NCBI GenBank assembly: GCA_900638155.1 | Contig: LR134495.1 | Location: 1,612,001 to 1,676,000 of the forward strand | Length of the DNA: 64,000 bases | Source: Mannheimia haemolytica | GTDB taxonomy: Bacteria > Pseudomonadota > Gammaproteobacteria > Enterobacterales > Pasteurellaceae | Direction of reading: 5' to 3' | Shown here: one piece after another, positions 26,223 through 37,545 of the stretch | Layout of the letters: the number at the start of each line of letters is the position of its first letter | Numbering within the stretch: position 1 is the first letter of the stretch | Program-made: the position numbers and the translations under genes | The notes under the pieces: model-generated | What the model saw: only the letters and a program-made list of their open reading frames with translations | What the model was told of the DNA's origin: nothing | Database searches by the model: none

Positions 26223-27140
26223 ATGGCAATTTATTATGGCTTAGATGTGGGCGGCACAAAAATTGAATTAGCCGCTTTTAATGAAAAACTAGAAAAACTA
26301 CACAGCGAACGTGTGCCGACACCGCAGACAAATTATCAAGATTGGCTGACAGCAATTAAAACGCTGGTTGAGACTGCCGATACAAAATTTGGCGAAAAAG
26401 GCACTGTCGGGCTGGGTATTCCGGGCTTTGTAAACCGTGAAACCGGCATTGCGGAAATTACCAATATTCGAGTGGCTGACGGCAAAACGATTCTGAAAGA
26501 TTTAGCCGAATGTTTAGGGCGTGAAGTGCGTGCCGAAAACGATGCTAACTGCTTTGCCCTGTCTGAAGCGTGGGACGAAAGTAATAAACCTTATTCAACT
26601 GTGTTAGGGCTGATTATAGGCACCGGTTTTGGTGGTGGGTTTGTGTTTGACGGTAAAATTCATTCAGGCAGAATCGGAATGGCGGGCGAAGTCGGGCATA
26701 TGCAACTTAACTACCACGCGCTCAAATTGCTCGGCTGGGATAAAGCCCCGATTTACGAATGTGGCTGTGGTAACAAAGCCTGTTTAGACACCTATATTTC
26801 AGGGCGAGGTTTTGAGCTACTGTTTAATGATTTAGTGGGAGAGAAAGTCTCAGCTAAAGAGATTATCGAGCGTTTCTACCAACAAGAAACCAAAGTAGTG
26901 GAATTTGTCGAAAAATATATCGAATTAATGGCAATCAGCATCGGCAACCTGATTACGATTTTAGATCCGGATATGATTGTATTCGGCGGTGGTTTATCCA
27001 ACTTCGATTATATCTACCAAGCTCTACCAAAAGCGTTACCAAAACATTTAATGCGTTCGGCGAAAGTGCCGGTCATCAAAAAAGCGATTCATGGCGACTC
27101 CGGCGGTACACGCGGTGCAGCGGCATTATTTTTAAAATAG
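26223..27140 (+). CDS. nagK: N-acetyl-D-glucosamine kinase (ROK family)
   Basis: The 305-residue ROK kinase has an N-terminal phosphate loop [14 protein letters not shown], catalytic Asp in [28 protein letters not shown] and the zinc-binding motif [17 protein letters not shown]. It phosphorylates GlcNAc salvaged from cell-wall turnover. It has close coupling to pgpB and ends at a terminator shared with the convergent MOSC gene. Confidence 0.93.
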   Translation: MAIYYGLDVGGTKIELAAFNEKLEKLHSERVPTPQTNYQDWLTAIKTLVETADTKFGEKGTVGLGIPGFVNRETGIAEITNIRVADGKTILKDLAECLGREVRAENDANCFALSEAWDESNKPYSTVLGLIIGTGFGGGFVFDGKIHSGRIGMAGEVGHMQLNYHALKLLGWDKAPIYECGCGNKACLDTYISGRGFELLFNDLVGEKVSAKEIIERFYQQETKVVEFVEKYIELMAISIGNLITILDPDMIVFGGGLSNFDYIYQALPKALPKHLMRSAKVPVIKKAIHGDSGGTRGAAALFLK

Positions 27141-27151
27141 ACGTTCTTGCT

Positions 27152-27180
27152 GCCCCCTCTAATAAAAGAAGGGGCTTTTT
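27152..27180. terminator. Convergent terminator between nagK and the MOSC gene
   Basis: GCCCC (27152-27156) pairs with GGGGC (27171-27175), with further TCT/AGA pairing inside, followed by TTTTT. Confidence 0.65.
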
Positions 27181-27969
27181 CTAAGACCGCACAATCAGCT
27201 TATCCCCTACTCTGATCACGCCACTGTTTTGTGGTACAAGGTGAATACCGAACACCGGTTTACCTTTTTCATCACAATGTTTTTCTTTTAAAGTTCTAAA
27301 CGGCTCTGATTTTGGGTCTAATTCTAGTGTGGTTAAATCCCGTGTAATCAAAATGCAGCGGGTGCATAATGCCGCTTTGGTAAATAGCACTTCGCCAATT
27401 TGAACTTGTTGCCACTGTTCTTCTTCAAAAGCAGAATTGCCATCAATCACAATATTCGGGCGAAAACGTGCCATTTCGAGTGGAATCGGCGACCAATGCT
27501 GCACTTGCTCAAGTGATTTTAGAGACATCAAACTCACTGGGTTGCTATCGGCAAAACTCATTGGGTGCTCGGCAAAATTCGCAACAATGCGTTGGCTTTG
27601 CGAGCCAAGCCAACGTAGTTGCACAGCCCTACCAAAAATTTCACTCAGCCATTGATTGACCGCTTCTGCCGCCACTTTGGCATTAAAATGTGTTCCCCAT
27701 ACTTCACTACTCTGCTCTTCCACAAAATCTTGGTAAAGTGCAACGCATTTTTGACCGCTTGTATGGGTGATCATTACCCCTGTCGCAATCGGGAAAGCCG
27801 CTAAACGGTATAATTCCGGATCTTTACGGGCAGTAATAAATTTGCCGTTAGGCTCGGTTAGCATAAATTCACGGTCAAAATTTAATCCTTTCGGTTCAAC
27901 AAATGCCTGTGAAACTTGAATAGCTTGAGTTGATTTTATCGGGTAAATATTGAGTTCGGTAACTTGCAT
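27181..27969 (-). CDS. MOSC domain protein (YcbX-like N-terminal MOSC)
   Basis: The 262-residue protein has an N-terminal beta-barrel MOSC domain ([13 protein letters not shown], then [21 protein letters not shown]) and a C-terminal MOSC catalytic domain with the conserved Cys in [11 protein letters not shown]. Related YcbX works with molybdopterin to reduce N-hydroxylated bases, but YcbX of E. coli also has a ferredoxin domain which is absent here. The start at 27969 has GGAGG 8 bases upstream. It is divergent from xseB. Confidence 0.88.
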   Translation of the reverse strand: MQVTELNIYPIKSTQAIQVSQAFVEPKGLNFDREFMLTEPNGKFITARKDPELYRLAAFPIATGVMITHTSGQKCVALYQDFVEEQSSEVWGTHFNAKVAAEAVNQWLSEIFGRAVQLRWLGSQSQRIVANFAEHPMSFADSNPVSLMSLKSLEQVQHWSPIPLEMARFRPNIVIDGNSAFEEEQWQQVQIGEVLFTKAALCTRCILITRDLTTLELDPKSEPFRTLKEKHCDEKGKPVFGIHLVPQNSGVIRVGDKLIVRS

Positions 27970-28093
27970 AGAAAATCCTCCATTTGGAAATAGGATAACA
28001 ATACCTGCAAGCGGTCGAAAAGTAAAAGGAATTTGCAAATCCCTTGTGAGAACGGTAAACTTGAGCAACCTTTACAGCAATAGGTCAGTAGCA

Positions 28094-28324
28094 ATGGCAA
28101 AGAAACCCTCTCAAGATTTTGAAAGCACACTTAAAGAATTAGAAGCAATCGTTACCCATTTGGAATCCGGCGATTTACCGCTTGAAGATGCCCTCAACGA
28201 ATTTGAAACTGCAATCAAATTAGTGCAACAAGGGCAAGAGCGATTACAAAAAGCCGAGCAACGTATTCAAATCTTATTAAATAAAAACGACACAGCCCCA
28301 CTTAGCGATTACGAAAGAGAATAA
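28094..28324 (+). CDS. xseB: Exodeoxyribonuclease VII small subunit
   Basis: This 76-residue helical protein has the XseB pattern: [47 protein letters not shown]. Several copies bind the C-terminal helices of XseA (encoded at 15374-16834). The start at 28094 matches normal length, while the frame open to 27950 crosses the neighbour's leader. ispA begins 5 bases after the stop, as in many gamma-proteobacteria. Confidence 0.95.
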   Translation: MAKKPSQDFESTLKELEAIVTHLESGDLPLEDALNEFETAIKLVQQGQERLQKAEQRIQILLNKNDTAPLSDYERE

Positions 28325-28329
28325 TCACC

Positions 28330-29223
28330 ATGAGCTATCTATTAGCAACCGATCTGACTCACTTGCAACAACGGATTAACCATTTTCTCGCAGAAAAATT
28401 AAACTCGACAGATAGCATTGGTTCGCCTTTAGTAGAAGCAATGACTTATGCTGTATTGCTGGGTGGTAAACGGGTGCGACCGTTTTTAATCTATGCTACC
28501 GGCAGAATGCTTGGTGTGCCGTTGGAGAAATTAGATCATAGTGCGGCAGCAATGGAAGCTATTCACGCTTATTCGCTGGTTCACGATGATTTACCGGCAA
28601 TGGACGATGATACATTACGCCGTGGTAAACCAACCTGCCATATTGCTTTTGACGAAGCCACCGCCATTTTAGCCGGCGATGCGTTACAAAGTTTTGCATT
28701 TGAATTGTTGGCAACCGATCCACATTTAACCGACCGAGAAAAAGTGGCTCAAGTGAAGGAATTAGCAACTGCCTCTGGTGCAAAAGGAATGTGCTTGGGG
28801 CAAAGTTTGGATTTGATTGCGGAAAATAAAGCGGTGAGCTTGGAAGAGCTTGAATTAATTCATCGTAACAAAACCGGGGCGTTGATCCTGTCATCCGTGA
28901 TGATGGGATTAAACCTTTCCGAACATTCGCAAAATTTAACTATAAAACAACCGCTTGTAAACTATGCCAAAGCGATTGGCTTAGCCTTTCAGGTGCAAGA
29001 TGATATTTTAGACGTGGTTGGCGAAACCGATAAAATCGGCAAAACAGTAGGTTCAGATGAACACTTAAATAAAAGCACCTATCCGAAACTGTTAGGCTTA
29101 GACGGTGCAAAACAAAAAGCCGAAATGCTTTATCAAACTGCTTTGTATTCGCTGGAACAGTTGCCTTTTGATACCACCGCATTAAAAGAGTTGGCTAATT
29201 TTATTGTTAAGCGTGAAAACTAA
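28330..29223 (+). CDS. ispA: Farnesyl diphosphate synthase
   Basis: IspA condenses isopentenyl diphosphate with dimethylallyl and geranyl diphosphate to give the C15 precursor of undecaprenyl phosphate and quinones. At 297 residues, it has the first Asp-rich motif DDLPAMDDD with chain-length region AIHAYSLVH upstream, and the second as QDDILD. dxs, the usual next gene, is absent and a terminator ends the unit here. Confidence 0.96.
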   Translation: MSYLLATDLTHLQQRINHFLAEKLNSTDSIGSPLVEAMTYAVLLGGKRVRPFLIYATGRMLGVPLEKLDHSAAAMEAIHAYSLVHDDLPAMDDDTLRRGKPTCHIAFDEATAILAGDALQSFAFELLATDPHLTDREKVAQVKELATASGAKGMCLGQSLDLIAENKAVSLEELELIHRNKTGALILSSVMMGLNLSEHSQNLTIKQPLVNYAKAIGLAFQVQDDILDVVGETDKIGKTVGSDEHLNKSTYPKLLGLDGAKQKAEMLYQTALYSLEQLPFDTTALKELANFIVKREN

Positions 29224-29224
29224 G

Positions 29225-29253
29225 AAAAAACCTAGCTGAAGCTAGGTTTTTTT
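29225..29253. terminator. Bidirectional terminator between ispA and the glutamine amidotransferase gene
   Basis: AAAAAACCTAGC/GCTAGGTTTTTT with GAA-type loop lies between convergent genes. Confidence 0.9.
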
Positions 29254-29258
29254 AGTGA

Positions 29259-30059
29259 TTAAACGTGGGGCTTAGCTTCCGGCAATGTGCCTTCAATTTC
29301 ATATACTACATCGCCGTCTTTGAAGAAAACATAGCCACCGTTTTTCATTTTGGTCCAGTTTTCATTTTTGGTAAGTGGCTGGGTGGTAATAATCGTCACT
29401 TTATCGGTAATTTTGGTATATTGGCTAAAATCAATCGACACATCATCATCACGCAATGCTTTACCAAACGGAGCTTTGCGGCAAACATAGTGCAGATTGG
29501 TCGTACAACGGGCAATCATCCAATGACCGTTGGATAAAACAAAGTTAAACACCCCGTGTTCTGCAATTCTTGAGGTAATTTGCACCACCGCATTAAAAAT
29601 TTCTTTCTCGCTCGGCTTAGCCGGGTGCATCTCTTTTAATTCCGACACAATACGGCAAAATGCCGCTTCAGAATCGGTTGTACCAATCGGTTGGTAGTGG
29701 CACTCTTCGCAGACGCCTACACCTTCCACTGTGCCGTTATGGGCAAAAACCCAGTTTTCGCCCCATAATTCACGAATAAAGGGGTGGGTATTTTCCAAAT
29801 TCACATCACCACGTGTAGCTTTACGAATATGTGCAATAACATTGAGCGATTTAATTTGATATTGGCTGATTGCTTCTGCCATCGGCGATGATGCCCCCGG
29901 GCGGTTATCACGAAAAACCCGTACCCCTTTGCCTTCAAAAAAGGCAATTCCAAAGCCATCAGTATGGTGATCCGTCAGCCCACCCCGACGGCGAAATCCA
30001 TCAAAAGAAAAAGTAATATCGGTTGGCGTATTACAATTCATTCCAAGTAATTGACACAT
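29259..30059 (-). CDS. yafJ: Class II glutamine amidotransferase (YafJ-like)
   Basis: The 266-residue single-domain protein has the N-terminal nucleophile Cys2 (MCQLLGMNCN), glutaminase features (GGLTDHHTDGFGIAFFEG, IRKATRGDVNLENTHPF, FAHNGTVEG), and no acceptor domain. The true substrate is not established. The family is sometimes called putative amidotransferase YafJ. It stands alone between two terminator or intergenic regions. Confidence 0.88.
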   Translation of the reverse strand: MCQLLGMNCNTPTDITFSFDGFRRRGGLTDHHTDGFGIAFFEGKGVRVFRDNRPGASSPMAEAISQYQIKSLNVIAHIRKATRGDVNLENTHPFIRELWGENWVFAHNGTVEGVGVCEECHYQPIGTTDSEAAFCRIVSELKEMHPAKPSEKEIFNAVVQITSRIAEHGVFNFVLSNGHWMIARCTTNLHYVCRKAPFGKALRDDDVSIDFSQYTKITDKVTIITTQPLTKNENWTKMKNGGYVFFKDGDVVYEIEGTLPEAKPHV

Positions 30060-30183
30060 AATTTGCTTCTTAAAACCAAATAATTTACAACAAAAAATAA
30101 TTGTTACATTTAAACAGATTGATTAGAAAATTCAATGCTCTTTACATAAAAATCTTATGCTTTATTTTCATACATTATGCCGT

Positions 30184-30969
30184 TTAATGGTATTCTTTTT
30201 TGAATAGCGATAAGAGAAAAATCAAGCCGGCACAGATGACTACCGAAGGCCCTGCCGGTGTATCTTTCCAACCGGATAACAATAAACCGCCACTGACTGC
30301 AATAATACTGAAGAAAATCGCAATCAACACCATTTTTTCAGGCGTTTTAGCAAAGCGTCTTGCCGTGGCAGACGGAATAATCAGTAGTGAGGTAATAATT
30401 AACGCTCCGACAAATTTCATACTTAATGCGATGGTTAATGCGGTTAAAATCATCAGCAATAAACGTAAACGAGCCACATTTAAGCCTTCAATTTGAGCAA
30501 GTTCCGGGCTGATGGTAATCGACAACAACCGCCTCCAAAACACCATTAAAATCAGACAAATCAAGGCTGCACCAATGCCGATAAACACCACATCAGAAAA
30601 ATTAATCGCCAGTAAATCGCCGAATAAGTAAGACATCAAATCCACTCGCACATTATCCAACAAACTAATGGTGATCACCCCGAGAGAAAGACTGGTGTGG
30701 GCGATAATCCCCAGCACCGTATCCACCGAATAATTGGTTTTTTGCTCCAGCCAAACTAGCAAGAGTGCAAGGATAATAGTCATTCCAATCACGGCAAGAT
30801 ACGGATCGAGTTCTAAAAAAATCCCTAATGCTACGCCGAGCAATGCAGAATGAGAAAGGGTATCGCCGAAATACGCCATTTTTCGCCACACCACAAAAGC
30901 CCCTAGAGGTGCGGTGATAAAAGCTAACAAAACGCCGGCAAGCCAGGCAGGAAATAAAATATCAAACAT
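30184..30969 (-). CDS. znuB: Zinc ABC transporter permease ZnuB
   Basis: The 261-residue ABC-3-type permease has about eight helices, with MFDILFPAWLAGVLLAFITAPLGAFVVWRK and GDTLSHSALLGVALG typical of ZnuB. It forms the membrane channel for high-affinity zinc uptake with ZnuC and ZnuA, neither of which is in this window, so the system is split on the chromosome. The start at 30969 is the first ATG. The frame open to 30981 begins with TTG. Confidence 0.9.
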   Translation of the reverse strand: MFDILFPAWLAGVLLAFITAPLGAFVVWRKMAYFGDTLSHSALLGVALGIFLELDPYLAVIGMTIILALLLVWLEQKTNYSVDTVLGIIAHTSLSLGVITISLLDNVRVDLMSYLFGDLLAINFSDVVFIGIGAALICLILMVFWRRLLSITISPELAQIEGLNVARLRLLLMILTALTIALSMKFVGALIITSLLIIPSATARRFAKTPEKMVLIAIFFSIIAVSGGLLLSGWKDTPAGPSVVICAGLIFLLSLFKKEYH

Positions 30970-30990
30970 ATTGGTTCTCAAAGATATGAA

Positions 30991-31048
30991 ACAAGCGGTC
31001 CTTTTTTAAGGAAAATTTGCAAATTTTTTGCTGATTTCGACCGCTTGT
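30991..31048. terminator. Inverted pair of full uptake sequences downstream of rarA
   Basis: ACAAGCGGTC (30991-31000) and GACCGCTTGT (31039-31048) face each other across 38 bases between rarA and znuB. They can form a long-loop hairpin and mark this genome's USS dialect. Confidence 0.6.
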
Positions 31049-31053
31049 CGCAC

Positions 31054-32391
31054 TTATTTATAACGTTGAATCGGGCTGGCTTGATCTTGTGCTTTCAGCC
31101 AGGCCATTTTTTCTTTAATCTGTTTTTCCATTCCCCGCTCACTCGGGAAATAGAATTCGGTATCTTTCAACTCAGGCGGGAAATAATTCTCCCCGGCGGC
31201 ATAAGCGTTTGGCTCATTGTGGGCATAGCGATACTCTTCGCCATAGCCTAAGGATTTCATTAATTGAGTGGGAGCATTACGTAAATGCACCGGCACATCG
31301 TAGTCTTTTGCTTCTTTAGCAAGGCGTTTTGCTTCATTGAAGGCTTGATAGACTGCATTACTTTTCGGTGCAACTGCCAAATAAATGATCGCTTGGGCAA
31401 TCGCTCTTTCACCTTCATAAGCCCCTACTCGGGTAAAGCAATCCCACGCGGCAATCGCAATTTGCATTGCTCGAGGGTCGGCATTACCAATATCTTCAGA
31501 GGCAATCGCAAGCAGCCTTCTTGCCACATAAAGCGGATCACCACCGGCAGTTAAAATTCGGGCATACCAGTATAATGCTCCATCGGCTGATGAGCCTCGA
31601 ATGGATTTGTGTAAAGCAGAAATGAGATCATAGTAACGATCACCGCCCTTATCAAAACGGGCTTGTCGTTCGCCTAACACTTCGGTCAATAGCGTTTTAT
31701 TTAGAACTTTTCCTTGAGCCGAATCTTGAGCCATATCCACCATTAATTCCAAGCAATTCAAGGCAAAACGGGCATCGCCATTAACATAATCAGCAAGCAA
31801 TGCCAGTACATCATCTTCAAGCACCAAAGTTTCATTGCCTAAACCACGTTCGGCATCGGCTATCGCCATTTGCAAAATTTTTAAAATTTCGACCGCTTGT
31901 AACGGCTTTAAAATATAAATTCTGGCTCGGGAAAGCAGTGCGTTATTCAGCTCAAAAGACGGATTTTCGGTGGTTGCCCCAATAAAAATAATAGTGCCGT
32001 CTTCAATATGCGGCAAAAACGCATCTTGCTGACTTTTGTTAAAGCGGTGAACTTCATCCACAAAAAGGAGCGTTCGTCTGCCGGCTTGGCGGTTTAATTT
32101 GGCTTGTTCAATCGCTTCTCGGATCTCTTTTACACCGCTGGTCACAGCGGAAATACGTTCCACTTCCGCATCAAGATGATGGGCGATAATTTCAGCTAGG
32201 GTCGTTTTTCCGGTGCCGGGTGGCCCCCAAAAAATCATTGAATGGCTATGCCCGGCTTCAATCGCTCTGCGTAACGGTTTGCCTTCACCAATTAAATGAG
32301 ATTGCCCGACATATTCAGCCAAGTTGCGAGGTCGCATTTTGGCTGCAAGCGGTCGAAAATCCTCACTAAAATCAAAAGACAAACTGCTCAT
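31054..32391 (-). CDS. rarA: Replication-associated recombination ATPase RarA
   Basis: The 445-residue AAA+ protein is related to clamp loaders, with Walker [12 protein letters not shown], Walker [21 protein letters not shown], sensor region [18 protein letters not shown] and the C-terminal tetramerisation domain. RarA (MgsA) works at stalled forks. It ends 5 bases before a USS pair and lies downstream of mreD with a 9-base gap, possibly read through from mreBCD. Confidence 0.95.
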   Translation of the reverse strand: MSSLSFDFSEDFRPLAAKMRPRNLAEYVGQSHLIGEGKPLRRAIEAGHSHSMIFWGPPGTGKTTLAEIIAHHLDAEVERISAVTSGVKEIREAIEQAKLNRQAGRRTLLFVDEVHRFNKSQQDAFLPHIEDGTIIFIGATTENPSFELNNALLSRARIYILKPLQAVEILKILQMAIADAERGLGNETLVLEDDVLALLADYVNGDARFALNCLELMVDMAQDSAQGKVLNKTLLTEVLGERQARFDKGGDRYYDLISALHKSIRGSSADGALYWYARILTAGGDPLYVARRLLAIASEDIGNADPRAMQIAIAAWDCFTRVGAYEGERAIAQAIIYLAVAPKSNAVYQAFNEAKRLAKEAKDYDVPVHLRNAPTQLMKSLGYGEEYRYAHNEPNAYAAGENYFPPELKDTEFYFPSERGMEKQIKEKMAWLKAQDQASPIQRYK

Positions 32392-32400
32392 TTCAACCTC

Positions 32401-32889
32401 TTAGCGTAAACGTAATTGGCGGCGAATATGGCGCATTAATAAGAAAATCCAAGGCCAAAGCACACCACTGATTACAGCACCTAACAATTCCTGTGAATTA
32501 AATTCGGCACTGTGTAAAATGTATTCAATCACGAAAATAAAGAAACGGATCAGCACAATATATGCCATTACTAATAGGCTTTGTAGCCATAGCGATAAGT
32601 TTCGCAGAATCAGATGGTATTTCGCAACAAAATAAATCGCCACCGATAACACTAAGGCATGGATGCCTAAAATCGAGCCAAGAATCAGATCCCAGACGAT
32701 ACCAGCAACAAAAGCTGTCCCCACACTCATTTTATCAGGTAATGCTAGCGCCCAATAAATTAACACCAAAACGACCCAAGTAGGGCGTAGCCCTTGGAAT
32801 CCTACCGGCCAAGGCATAATCTCAAGTACAAAGGCGATTACAAAAATCGCAATTATCACTAGGATCTGAAAAATCGGGTTTGTTCTCAT
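32401..32889 (-). CDS. mreD: Rod shape-determining protein MreD
   Basis: The 162-residue inner-membrane protein has about five helices (FVLEIMPWPVGFQGLRPTWVVLVLIYWALALP is typical of MreD). It belongs to the elongasome linking MreB to wall synthesis. Its start overlaps the mreC stop by one base, so translation is coupled. Confidence 0.93.
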   Translation of the reverse strand: MRTNPIFQILVIIAIFVIAFVLEIMPWPVGFQGLRPTWVVLVLIYWALALPDKMSVGTAFVAGIVWDLILGSILGIHALVLSVAIYFVAKYHLILRNLSLWLQSLLVMAYIVLIRFFIFVIEYILHSAEFNSQELLGAVISGVLWPWIFLLMRHIRRQLRLR

Positions 32890-33944
32890 TATTCCGCGCC
32901 CTCTTCCGTATGATAATTTTGTTCATTTTCCGCTTCTGGTTGTGCTGCCGGATTCTCATTTATCTCATCATTCTCTATTTGTTCTTCTTTTGCCTCTAGC
33001 TGCACTTCGGTTTTCTTGTTAGACATCTGTTTTAAACGTTCAAATGGATTCACGCTATTACGTCTTTCTTCAACAACTTCACGTACTTGCGCTGGCGACA
33101 AGCTTTGGGAGTAGTTTTTCTCTTCCGCTGTCGGCCAAAGCAGTAATAAGTAACGTAAGCGATCAAATGAGGCTAACGGACGAGCAACAATTCTGGCAAA
33201 TTGACTTTTGGTATCATTTTCAACCGTTTCTACAATCGCCACTGGATATCCCTCAGGGAAACGCCCCCCTAAGCCAGAGGTAACCAGCACATCACCTTTT
33301 ACCACATCAATAGAACGAGGCAAGTTATCAATGACTAATTCATTATTCACCCCTGTACCACTGGCAATGCCGCGTACATCATTGCGTAGCACTTGAACAG
33401 GAATAGCATGAGTAATATCAGAGAGCAATAAAACACGGCTAGATTTTTCCCCTACAGAAATAACTTGTCCAACAACACCTCTTTCATCAATAATAGGTTG
33501 CCCGACAAAAGCACCGTCTAAACGCCCTTGATTAATCACTACTTGCTGACGATAAGCATCCATCTCAGCAGCTAATACTTCAGCAATTTTTTTATACTCA
33601 TCTTGGCGAAGCGGAGAACTCAATAACAATCTTAAACGCTGATTTTCAACCTTTAGCTGATCAAGCAATAATAAATCGGCACTTTTTTCTCTCAGCTGCT
33701 CTTTTAATAAATTATTCTCAAGCTGTAATTTATTATTATCAATAAAATTGCCACTTACCCCATCTAAAATTGAACGGGGTGTATTAGCAAAATAATATAA
33801 TCCACTTACTGCGGTTTCCAATAGATTACGCGCTTGAATCATTAAAGAACTACGCCCATCGGAAATAATCAGCATAATAGAAAATATCACTGCGATAATC
33901 AGGCGCATCCCTAAAGAAGGGGCTTTAGCAAAAATAGGTTTCAT
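32889..33944 (-). CDS. mreC: Rod shape-determining protein MreC
   Basis: The 351-residue protein has one N-terminal membrane helix (LIIAVIFSIMLIIS), a coiled coil (about 70-110), then the periplasmic beta domains. The C-terminal tail beyond residue 290 is acidic and Glu/Asn-rich and longer than in E. coli's core domain. It scaffolds PBP2 and RodA in the elongasome. It is 100 bases downstream of mreB. Confidence 0.94.
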   Translation of the reverse strand: MKPIFAKAPSLGMRLIIAVIFSIMLIISDGRSSLMIQARNLLETAVSGLYYFANTPRSILDGVSGNFIDNNKLQLENNLLKEQLREKSADLLLLDQLKVENQRLRLLLSSPLRQDEYKKIAEVLAAEMDAYRQQVVINQGRLDGAFVGQPIIDERGVVGQVISVGEKSSRVLLLSDITHAIPVQVLRNDVRGIASGTGVNNELVIDNLPRSIDVVKGDVLVTSGLGGRFPEGYPVAIVETVENDTKSQFARIVARPLASFDRLRYLLLLWPTAEEKNYSQSLSPAQVREVVEERRNSVNPFERLKQMSNKKTEVQLEAKEEQIENDEINENPAAQPEAENEQNYHTEEGAE

Positions 33945-34045
33945 TAGAGAAATATATGTGAATTTATTGGGAATCTATAACGAAAATTGACAATAGAATC
34001 AATCCATTGCCAACTTCCATTTAAACAGCTGCTAAGGGAAATGTA

Positions 34046-35158
<1,113 letters not shown>

Positions 35159-35212
35159 CTACTAATATAGCAAAAAAGCCCGCCATTCATCAATGAAAAA
35201 ATTTAAACTCCA

Positions 35213-35842
35213 CTAGAAAATTTGCAGAGCAAGCTGATAAGTATAAATCAGTAAACTAAAAGCGATAAAGTACATAATTAGCCCGGTAATAACATCTAAA
35301 ATTTGCCAAGTTCTTCGTTTTGCAAAATAAGGAGAAAGTAAGCCTGCTCCATAACCTATACCAAAAAACCAAATAAATGAGCAAAGTAATGCACCTGCTA
35401 AAAAGTATATTTTACCATTAAAATCTAATTTCCCACCGATACTACCTACAATCACAACCGTATCAATATAAACGTGAGGATTTAAGAATGTAATCGCAAA
35501 GGTAATCAGTAAAGCCTTTTTTAAGCTCGTTGCATTCTCTCCACTTGCCACAAGGTATTCACCACTTTTAAATACGCTGATAAATGAACGGCTACCGTAG
35601 CTTAATAGAAAAATGGCCCCTAAAAGCGAAATAATGAAACTTACAACAGGCAATTCCGCAATTAACGTGCCTAAGCCTAGCACACCTATCGTCATTAAAA
35701 ATACATCACCTAAAAAACAGAGCAATGCAATCCAAAATATGTGTTGTTTTAAAATCCCTTGCTTTAATAAAAAGGCATTTTGTGCGCCAATAGAGACAAT
35801 TAAGCCAAAACACACTATAAATCCTTGAATGAAAATATCCAT
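35213..35842 (-). CDS. LysE/ArgO-family amino acid exporter
   Basis: The 209-residue membrane protein has six helices and the LysE signature GLIVSIGAQNAFLLKQGI, plus FLNPHVYIDTVV. Family members export arginine or lysine. It resembles ArgO, but the substrate cannot be fixed from sequence. GGAG lies 6 bases before the ATG at 35842. It is a single gene, divergent from udk. Confidence 0.85.
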   Translation of the reverse strand: MDIFIQGFIVCFGLIVSIGAQNAFLLKQGILKQHIFWIALLCFLGDVFLMTIGVLGLGTLIAELPVVSFIISLLGAIFLLSYGSRSFISVFKSGEYLVASGENATSLKKALLITFAITFLNPHVYIDTVVIVGSIGGKLDFNGKIYFLAGALLCSFIWFFGIGYGAGLLSPYFAKRRTWQILDVITGLIMYFIAFSLLIYTYQLALQIF

Positions 35843-35945
35843 TTTTTCTCCAAAATCGCATAACAAGCGGTCAATTATACAGAAAATTTTGCAAAACTTC
35901 GGTATAATTTATCGAATACTCTTTTGACTGAATAGGAAATTTTTT

Positions 35946-36593
35946 ATGACTGATACTAGCCAGACTTCATCTTGCGTTGTCATTGCGATTGCCGGCGCAT
36001 CTGCCTCAGGTAAGAGCCTGATTGCCTCAACCATCTATAAAGAACTCAAAAATGAATTGGGAACAGATAATATCGGTATTATTTCCGAAGATGCTTATTA
36101 TAGAGATCAATCTCATCTAACAATGGAAGAACGGATTAAAACCAATTACGATCACCCTAATTCAATGGATCATCATTTATTGGTTGAACATTTACGCCAA
36201 TTAAAACAAGGTAATGCGATTGAAATTCCGGAATATGACTATACCGAACATAATCGTAAAACGACCACAAAGCACTTTGAACCAAAGAAAATCATTATTT
36301 TAGAAGGTATTTTATTACTGACGGATGAGAATATTCGCAATGAAATTAATGTTTCTATTTTCGTAGATGCTCCTCTGGATATCTGCTTTATCCGCCGCTT
36401 ACAACGTGATATGGTAGAACGTGGGCGTTCGATGGAATCAGTGATTAGTCAATATCGCAAAACCGTTCGCCCAATGTTCTTACAATTTATCGAACCCTCT
36501 AAACAATATGCTGATATTATTGTGCCAAAAGGTGGCAAAAACCGTATTGCTATTGATATTCTTAAAGCACAAATTAAGCAATTACTTAAATAG
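35946..36593 (+). CDS. udk: Uridine kinase
   Basis: The 215-residue P-loop kinase has [22 protein letters not shown], and [12 protein letters not shown], all typical of Udk. It phosphorylates uridine and cytidine in pyrimidine salvage. dcd follows 9 bases later, so the pair forms a pyrimidine nucleotide operon, as in Haemophilus. Confidence 0.96.
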   Translation: MTDTSQTSSCVVIAIAGASASGKSLIASTIYKELKNELGTDNIGIISEDAYYRDQSHLTMEERIKTNYDHPNSMDHHLLVEHLRQLKQGNAIEIPEYDYTEHNRKTTTKHFEPKKIIILEGILLLTDENIRNEINVSIFVDAPLDICFIRRLQRDMVERGRSMESVISQYRKTVRPMFLQFIEPSKQYADIIVPKGGKNRIAIDILKAQIKQLLK

Positions 36594-36602
36594 GAGCTAA
36601 AT

Positions 36603-37184
36603 ATGCGTTTATGTGATACAGATATTAAACGTTACTTAGATGAAGGTATTATTGCCATAACGCCTCGACCTTCAGACGATAAAATTTCTGGCGCCACTGC
36701 AGATGTGCGTTTAGGTAATTCGTTTCGTGTATTTCGTGAACATAAAACGCCCTATATTGATTTAAGTGGCCCTCGAGAAGAAGTTGCCGCTCAGTTAAAT
36801 AAAGTGATGAGTGATGAAATTATCATCGGTGATGATGAAGCATTTTTCCTTCATCCCGGTGACCTTGCACTCGCAACAACCCTTGAATCGGTTTCCTTAC
36901 CAGCCAATATCGTTGGATGGTTAGATGGTCGTTCGTCACTTGCTAGATTAGGCTTAATGGTACACGTTACCGCCCACAGAATCGATCCGGGTTGGGAAGG
37001 CAAAATTGTATTGGAATTTTTTAATGCTGGAAAATTACCCCTAGCTTTACGCCCTAATATGGCAATTGGCGCATTAAGCTTTGAGATTTTAAGTGGTGAT
37101 GCTGCAAAACCCTATAATGCGCGAAAAGATGCAAAATATAAGAACCAGCAAAGTGCCATTTCAAGTCGGATTAATCAAGATTAA
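36603..37184 (+). CDS. dcd: dCTP deaminase
   Basis: Dcd converts dCTP to dUTP, feeding dTTP synthesis. At 193 residues, it has active-site [24 protein letters not shown] with the catalytic Glu in GKIVLEFFN. It is second gene of the udk-dcd unit, with ribosome site AGGAG just after udk. Confidence 0.96.
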   Translation: MRLCDTDIKRYLDEGIIAITPRPSDDKISGATADVRLGNSFRVFREHKTPYIDLSGPREEVAAQLNKVMSDEIIIGDDEAFFLHPGDLALATTLESVSLPANIVGWLDGRSSLARLGLMVHVTAHRIDPGWEGKIVLEFFNAGKLPLALRPNMAIGALSFEILSGDAAKPYNARKDAKYKNQQSAISSRINQD

Positions 37185-37261
37185 TATAGTACATGCCTTG
37201 CAATCATACATTAACTATGTTAGTTTTTTAATCAGTTTATTACACAGTAAGGAGTATAACT

Positions 37262-37417
37262 ATGTTACATTATGCAGTCGTGTTTTTTGTCATCGCTATA
37301 ATCGCAGCGCTATTAGGATTTGGAGGTATTGCTGGAAGTGCTACTGAAATTGCCAAAATTCTCTTTTTTGTCTTTTTAGTACTTACTGTTATTTCGTTCT
37401 TCTTCAAGAAAAAGTGA
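37262..37417 (+). CDS. DUF1328 small membrane protein (YtjA-like, 51 aa)
   Basis: This 51-residue protein has two membrane segments separated by [14 protein letters not shown], the DUF1328 signature, with a C-terminal KKK. AAGGAG lies 8 bases upstream of the ATG at 37262. Family members such as YtjA are small inner-membrane proteins of unknown role. It has its own terminator downstream. Confidence 0.88.
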   Translation: MLHYAVVFFVIAIIAALLGFGGIAGSATEIAKILFFVFLVLTVISFFFKKK

Positions 37418-37459
37418 CACAGTTAAACCTAATTTTTTAAGTTAAAATATAGTTCAAAA

Positions 37460-37504
37460 AAACAGTTGGTAATGGATATTTATAATTATTCTTACCAACT
37501 GTTT
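37460..37504. terminator. Bidirectional terminator between DUF1328 and dedA genes
   Basis: AAACAGTTGGTAA (37460-37472)/TTACCAACTGTTT (37492-37504), a 13-bp perfect stem with a 19-base AT-rich loop. Confidence 0.75.
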
Positions 37505-37545
37505 TGCTATTATATCTTTTTAAGATGAAATGCTCGTCTTTTGTT

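Noticed and set aside
30979-30981. TTG start for znuB
   Set aside because: The ATG at 30969 fits the normal ZnuB N terminus. The TTG adds four residues with no better ribosome site.
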